DNA of 64,000 bases, from the NCBI GenBank assembly GCA_036852015.1, contig JAANDG010000364.1, positions 81,774-145,773 on the forward strand. Reading direction: 5' to 3'. Source of the stretch: Pelodera strongyloides (Eukaryota; Nematoda; Chromadorea; Rhabditida; Rhabditidae). Both the position numbers and the translations under genes were made by a program. Positions 57,823 to 64,000 of this stretch are shown here, piece after piece. Within the stretch, counting starts at the first letter, position 1. Every line of letters begins with the position of its first letter. Below the pieces are notes generated by a model. That model had not been told where the DNA came from. It ran no database searches and saw only the letters and a list, made by a program, of their open reading frames with translations.

Positions 57823-58309
57823 TAAAATGCGGAACTATTAACGTATATACTTAATTAACTCTAGCGGGAACTTATTGTAAACGCATTTGGCTCGTTTCCG
57901 CATTATATGCTGGGATTGGTTTTAGGTTCATTTAATTGCTTTTTTTTGCGCTAAAGAATGTGCAAGTGTACTTGACTGTTAGGCTTAGTTGAATAGTTAA
58001 GTTAAACATATTTTAAAAAAGATTTTTTTTAGCTAAATGTGATTTTTCACTATCTCTGACTCTGACGTTGGTGTTAATATGTGTATTACGAAACTCATGT
58101 CCATGTAATAAAAGTATTTCAAACATTTTGCTGAGATGAGCAAAAAGTTTATAAGACGAATCTCCGGGCTGGCCTGCGCATCTGAAGCGGAAACGGCGAT
58201 GCTGCGAAAAATGGCACGCTTTTTGTAGGGACGCGGTGGGAGCTACAGAAGTGCTTCACTCCATTTCTGCTATTTTTCAGTAGGTATTTTTGGTAAAAAT
58301 GTAGAATAC

Positions 58310-58990
58310 TACCCCAGTGTAGTATACTACCCAAATCGGGAATATACTACCCCACAACAAAGGGGTAGTATTTTTTCGAAAAAATATTCTGCACAAATAC
58401 TACCCCAAAATGTAAATACTACCCCCATTACGAAAACTACCCCAGGTTATGGGTAGTAAAACCCTAATGGGGTACGTTTCCCTAAAATGGGGTAGCATTA
58501 AATGGGTAGCAAGTAGTCCGCTCAGTAACATTTACACATACCCCATTTTCGAAAATACTACCCCACTTGGAAAATACTACCCCTATTCGTAGAACACTAC
58601 CCCCGGAAATTTTTCAAAATACTACCCCACTAAAAACAGCAGATGGTTAGTCTGTAAATAGTGGGTAGCCATTAAAATAAGTGTTTTATCCATTACAATA
58701 AACTATGTAAACTAGTGGGGTAGTCATGTAACTAGGTGGGGTAGTCATGTAAAATAGGTGGGGTTAGTGTTAAATAAGTGGGTAGTCATGTAAAAGTGGG
58801 TATCAGTTGGGGTAGTCAGTAAAATTAGTTGGGGGGGTATATTAAAATGGGGTAGTTATATTTTTCCGGGGTAGTGGGAGCATATTGCAGGGTAGTATTT
58901 TCCCAGTGGTAGTATCTTTATTTGGGGTAGTATATTGCAAAATGGGGTAGTGTTCACATCTACCGTATTTTGTTCGCAACAACAATATTC
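58310..58990. repeat. TACCCC/GGGGTA inverted minisatellite, copy 1
   Basis: The left half is built of AATACTACCCCA-type units and the right half of the inverted GGGGTAGTATTTT or GTGGGGTAGTCATGTAAAAT units, so the block is a large imperfect palindrome made of minisatellite repeats. Confidence 0.8.
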
Positions 58991-59059
58991 TGCAGTGGGT
59001 GCACACCATCATCCATCCTAATTGTGGAGCAGTTTTACACATAAAAAAGGCTTTCACAT

Positions 59060-59423
59060 TTAAAATTAAGGCTATTTTTGATGGACTCCATCGATTCTCC
59101 GTTTCAAATAATAGGCTGAGTTTTTTTCCAATTCAGTCAAATCCACGCAGTATTCCATTTACCATGGCCGTCTACCCAACTATATTCGCATTTGTCACGC
59201 CCTCCGCGCTAATGGGCATACTCTATTGGCGTGGCAATGCGATTTGGCCAATCAGCGCGAACGGGCGTGACAACTGCGATTGATTGTGTGTATGATTGGC
59301 CATGGTAAATCGCTGAAAACTGCGTGAATATGCGACCGAAATTGGAAAAATCGCCTATATATTTGAACGGAGAAACGATGGAATCATCAAAAATAGGGTA
59401 TTTGAATGGCCTGACCCTTTAAA
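59060..59423. repeat. degraded copy of the 53630-type TTAA element
   Basis: Recognisable by CTATTTTTGATG, CCACGCAGTATTC and the right end GGCCTGACCCT-TTAA; single-base losses throughout relative to the intact copy at 53630. Confidence 0.7.
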
Positions 59424-59873
59424 GGGATAGGTCATCTCAAATCACCTCTCTTTTATTGTTTTTATTGATAATAGCACAAATATCATTCACAATGAATATT
59501 AAATCAAGCACAAAACAATACGCCTCGCAGAAGAAGCTCCGTTATTGGAAGCTAGGTGATCGGAAGCAAAATTAAACGCAAAACTAATACCGTAACAGAT
59601 CTGCGGGCCAATGGCATTAGCCAAGTACAAACTACACTCGGCAGGTCATTATTTCCCGTGTTATCCTTAATTCGCTCTTGGCTAATTGCCATTAGCCCGC
59701 TAGAGCTGTGTACGTATAGTTTTGAGTTTAGATTTTGGCTCCGATCAATAGCTTCCAAAAGGAAGCTTATCTGCGAGGCGTACTGTTCTGGATTGATTTA
59801 ATTTTCATTGTGAAATATTTCTGCTATTATAATAAAACAAAAAAAGAAGGATTTGAGATGAACCTTACCTTAA
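59418..59873. repeat. palindromic TTAA element (AGGGATAGGTCATCTCAAAT ends)
   Basis: Abuts the previous element so that both share one TTTAAA (CCCTTTAAAGGG at 59415-59426). Arms include AATACGCCTCGCAGAAGAAG and its complement, and GGGCCAATGGCATTAGCC-type inner pairing. Confidence 0.75.
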
Positions 59874-60151
59874 GTCCTTTCTATTCTATGTAGATATTGA
59901 TGAGAAATCTCAACCAAAACACAAAAAGTATCATACAATTTCCTATTTCATGAACTATAATAGATGTAATTACATTTTACACATCCCCAATGGCCCAATA
60001 ATTGACAATCGATCGTAACCTAATGGTAAGGTATATTTGCTATTTATTAATGCGCAGAAACCTAGAATGCAGCTATATAAACTAATATTATTTTACCTGT
60101 GTTTTGCCCCTTCTTTAGTATAGTTGATTCAACAGGCGCCTGAGTAAAATT

Positions 60152-61925
60152 TATTTCAAACTAAAAATCCAGCGATTTCAACGATTTTACATGTGACTGC
60201 TCATCCGGCTTGTTACCGTAACTTTTGGTAGTTGCTTTTTACGGTACTACAATGATAATTACTGTACAGACGCGGGTAGTTTAATCGATTTCTGCTTGCA
60301 ACCGCCAATTTTGTGTATTGGGAGGCAATTAACCCTAATTTAATGCACTATTCATCGTGCTCCCTTGGGAGCGAACGGTTCGATTTTGTGCAAAAGTTTC
60401 GTTGTACTGAATACAGTTCTTTTTCACTTCAGACAAAATCCTCTAGGGGAGATAACTTGTAGACAATCCCATCAATTCAACATTTGCGTATAACTTATGC
60501 AATAGTTACATGACTTTTTTCCTGGAACATTTAAATGCACTTGATGTATCTCCCGTTATTCATATAGATAAACCCCCTCCTTGAATGGAAAGAGTTATTG
60601 GTTATGAATCCGTGCATGATACTTCTATTATCATTACTATTTTGCAAACTTGTTTCTAATTCGCATGACAAATAACCTTATTGTTCCACTTCGTTCTGTA
60701 GCCTTACATCTTACATTTAGCATCATTAGATTACTAATGTCATATCCTTATAATAAAAGGAAAGCAACCTAGTTTCACTGTTCGATTCATGTTTGAATCA
60801 TAAATTATGAAACTACTCTTTTCCATTCACATTATTAATAGTCTTATTATTATTATTTTACCTCATTACAGTCACAGTTCTAACAAAAACTTCGGTTAAT
60901 CACTTATAAGCATTTGTATTGAATAAAAGAAAAGTTCACGCTTATTTCTCTACGCTTGAAAACATTACCCTTTATTTTGTGAATTGTTCTATGTTCTATG
61001 TTCTATGTACCACACAATGCGGATGTACTTCTTATAAGAATCTCTATCTTTTGTTACGAAATCATTTAGTCCTCATTTCTAGAAATATAAAGTCCTTCGC
61101 AACTATGATTAGTGGAAATGAATTTTACCCTCAACTGCTTGAGGCCAGCATTCCATTAACTGGCTTCAAACATGTGCAATATAATAAACAACACACAATT
61201 GCCCGTGGCTGTTTGTCAAGGATACAAGCATTTACGCGAAAGCTAGTGCACTTATATGACTTTATAGAAAACAACAACGCGCTCAATTAAATTCCTCTGG
61301 CTAGTTCTTAGTTATTGCGAAATTTATTTCACATTGGTGCTTAGGCGCCTTGAGGGTATAGTTCCCTCCAGCAAATAACTTACATCCATACTATCTCAAG
61401 TACATAGGCTACCCATCAAATCTAGTGAGCAAGGAGCTGGGCTACCCATATGACACTTGCACTTTTTCACTTTTTTCTTTTTCCGCATTATCTTACTCAG
61501 TCATTCTCTTAGAATTTAATTTTAGTCAGTAGTTAATCCTATATTACAATACCACCGGGGCATCATACTGACGATGACCCCTCCCCGGTGGCTAAATCCT
61601 CGTCTATGACTTAGGGGTCGAAACGAGGTGACCCTCCCATATTTTATATTCCTATTTATCGTATTCCTAATATTTTCAGATGTTATCTAATTTAATTTAA
61701 TTTAATTTAGTTATATTTTTATACATATAATCGTGTAACTCCTCTACTTTTCGTTGTAATTATTCAAAGTTTTCCCATGACTTGTCTCAAATCTCCACAA
61801 TGCCAAGTATGTAAAGAAGCCTCTTGTTCTTTTGTTTTGGTAATGAGTCCCGCTCACACAATATCTCATTATTCACTTTTTTTTGTAGAAAAAACCTCTT
61901 AATACTTTTCTTTGTTCTTTGTTCT
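60152..61925. other. spacer between the duplicated blocks
   Basis: AT-rich; no splice-supported gene. It contains the second hammerhead-like motif at 61568 and a 9-bp perfect stem (CCACCGGGG/CCCCGGTGG) at 61552-61591. Confidence 0.5.
61568..61630 (+). ncRNA. hammerhead-like motif, copy 2 (tentative)
   Basis: CTGACGA at 61568, a 7-bp perfect stem (GACCCCT/AGGGGTC), GAAA at 61620, and a possible short helix III (GAGG-TGAC-CCTC). The loop shares AAATCCTCGT with the motif at 22708. A competing stem (CCACCGGGG/CCCCGGTGG) overlaps the core. Confidence 0.25.
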
Positions 61926-64000
61926 AAGCGGAAACGGCGATGCTGCGAAAAATGGCACGCTTTTTGTAGGGACGCGGTGGGAGCTACAGAAGTGCTTCAC
62001 TCCATTTCTGCTATTTTTCAGTAGGTATTTTTGGTAAAAATGTAGAATACTACCCCAGTGTAGTATACTACCCAAATCGGGAATATACTACCCCACAACA
62101 AAGGGGTAGTATTTTTTCGAAAAAATATTCTGCACAAATACTACCCCAAAATGTAAAAATACTACCCCCAGTTACGAAAACTACCCCAGGTTATGGGGTA
62201 GTAAAATGCCTAAAGGGGTAGCATGGGGTAGCCAAGTCGTCCGCTCAGGTAAACATTACAACACTACCCCATTTGAAAAATACTACCCCCAAAATACTAC
62301 CCTATTTTTTATAACATACCCCCGGAAAAATTTTGCAAAATACTACCCCAACATAAAGTAACAAGCAGATGGGTAGTATGTAAAATGGGGGTAGCCATGT
62401 ATAAGTGGGGTAGCCTGAAAATAATGGGTGTCATGTAAACTAGGTGGGGTAGCATGTAAAATAGGTGGGGTAGTCATGTTAAATAAGTGGGTTAGTCATT
62501 TAAATAAGTGGGGTATCATGTTAAATAAGTGTGTAGTCATGTAATATGTAAAATAAGTGGGGTAGTCATTTAAATAAGTGGGGTAGTATTTTAAATAAGT
62601 GGGGGGTAGTCATGTAAAATATGTCGGGGTAGTCATGTAAAAGTTGGGATAGTCTACAATGGGGAGTATATTTTCCGGGGTAGCATATTGCAGGGGTAGT
62701 ATTTTCCCATGTGGTAGTATATTTTATTTTGGGGTAGTATATTTGCAAAATGGGGTAGTGTTCTACACTTCTACCGGTATTTTTGTTTCGCAACAACAAA
62801 TATTCTGCAGTGGGGCTTGCACACCAATCATCCATCTAATTGTGTAGCCAGTGTTTACACATAAAAAAGGGTCAGGCCCATTTCAAATTACCCCTATTTT
62901 TGATGACTCCATCGGATTCTCCGTTTCAAATATAGTAGGCTGCTTTTTTTTCCAATTTTCAGTCGCAAAATCCACGCAGTATTCAGCAATTTACCATGGC
63001 CAGTCATACCCAACTATATATCGCAGTTGTCACGCCCCTCCGCTAATTGGGCATATGCTATAGTGGGCGTGATTGCAATAGGCAAAGCGCGAAGGGGCGT
63101 ACAACTGCGATTGATTGTTGTGTATGATTGGCCAGGTAATTGCTGAAAACTGCTGAATATGCGACTGAAATGGAAAAAAATCAGCCTACTATATTTGAAC
63201 GGATCCGATGGAATCATCAAAATAGGGGTCATTTGAATGGGCCACCTTTAAAGGATAGTATCTAATCACCTCTCTTTTTATGTTTTATTGATATAGCCAA
63301 TATCATTCCAATGAATATAAATCAGCCAAAACAATACGCCTCGCAGAAGAAGCTCGTTATTGGAAGCTAGGTGATCGGAAGCCAAAATCTAACGCAAAAA
63401 CTAATACCGTACAAAGATCGTGCGGGCCAATGGCAATTAGCCAAGCTACAAACTACACTCGGCAGGTCATTATTTTTCACGGTGTGGGTATCATTTAATT
63501 CGCTCTTGGCTAATTGCCATTAGCCCGCTAGAGCTGTGTACGGTATCAGTTTTTGAGTTTAGATTTTGGCTTCCGATCAACTAGCTTCCAATAAAGGAAG
63601 CTTCTTCTGCGAGGCGTACTGTTCTGTGATTGATTTAATTTTCATTGTGAACGATATTTCTGCTATTATCAATAAAAACAATAAAAAGAGAGGTGGTTTG
63701 AGATGAACCTATACCTTTAATGTCCTTTCTATTCTATTGTAGATATTGATGAGAAATCTCAACCAAAACACAAAAAGTATCATACAATTTCCTATTTCAT
63801 GAACTATAATAGATGTAATTACATTTTACACATCCCCAATGGCCCAATAATTGACAATCGATCGTAACCTAATGGTAAGGTATATTTGCTATTTATTAAT
63901 GCGCAGAAACCTAGAATGCAGCTATATAAACTAATATTATTTTACCTGTGTTTTGCCCCTTCTTTAGTATAGTTGATTCAACAGGCGCCTGAGTAAAATT
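61926..64000. repeat. segmental duplication, copy 2 (continues past the window)
   Basis: Second copy of 58185-60151, including the TACCCC minisatellite (about 62050-62830), the damaged 53630-type element (62868-63253) and the 59418-type element (about 63248-63722). Confidence 0.9.

Larger units (their letters stand above)
52300..58180. other. gene-free stretch with palindromic elements
   Basis: No splice-supported coding region. Five inverted-repeat elements (53071, 53630, 55578, 56184 and 57255) are listed separately; the intervals between them are AT-rich and featureless to me. Confidence 0.5.
58185..60151. repeat. segmental duplication, copy 1
   Basis: Starts AAGCGGAAACGGCGATGCTG. It matches 61926-64000 through to the window end: the first ~200 bp and the last ~260 bp look identical, while the middle differs by scores of small indels and copy 1 is ~108 bp shorter. 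Confidence 0.9.

Noticed and set aside
60919..61290. 123-codon ORF
   Set aside because: It begins at a TTG, has no convincing domain, lacks supporting splice or promoter context, and has AT-driven composition.

Overview
The window is nuclear DNA from a nematode, most likely a clade V (rhabditid/diplogastrid/strongylid-type) species. The evidence is: short GT-AG introns with TTTCAG-type acceptors; several start codons lying 1-36 nt downstream of an isolated acceptor, as expected for spliced-leader trans-splicing; an nlp-5-type neuropeptide precursor; a nematode-specific DUF148 (SXP/RAL-2-like) secreted protein; and abundant palindromic MITEs with TTAA or TTA/TAA target duplications. Genes were assembled by hand from splice sites; in most the exon phases close exactly.

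Layout: 261-458 (+) is the last exon of a membrane protein whose rest lies off the left edge. 5094-6596 (+) is a complete four-exon nlp-5-like precursor. 7343-11891 (-) is a complete 14-exon mitochondrial D-2-hydroxyglutarate dehydrogenase. 12.0-13.4 kb holds a Helitron-like element and a second repeat. 13.4-23.3 kb has no gene I can support and is rich in MITEs and CT/CA microsatellites. 23359-30659 (+) is a 23-exon PP2C-like protein of 806 aa. 31-34.8 kb is a transposon cluster with a broken PIF/Harbinger transposase. 34145-37479 (+) is a single-pass membrane protein. From 38.5 to 52.3 kb every gene is on the minus strand: Mpv17/PMP22 family (38538-40058), an unidentified Pro/Ser-rich protein (41008-42178), a DUF148 protein (42351-44250), and two tandem MADF-BESS genes (45362-47928 and 50354-52259). 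52.3-64 kb has no supported gene; it is a stack of palindromic elements plus a ~2 kb segmental duplication that runs off the right edge.

The genes do not form one pathway. Local links: the MADF-BESS pair is a tandem duplication with matching intron phases; the DUF148 gene and the gene 172 bp downstream could be one trans-spliced operon; and the MITEs with 3-bp TTA/TAA duplications sit beside a Harbinger transposase relic that one of them interrupts. The most unusual items are a Helitron-like family carrying a tRNA-like module, fold-back elements in which only one arm is tandemly amplified, and a duplicated TACCCC/GGGGTA minisatellite block that looks partly like an assembly artefact.
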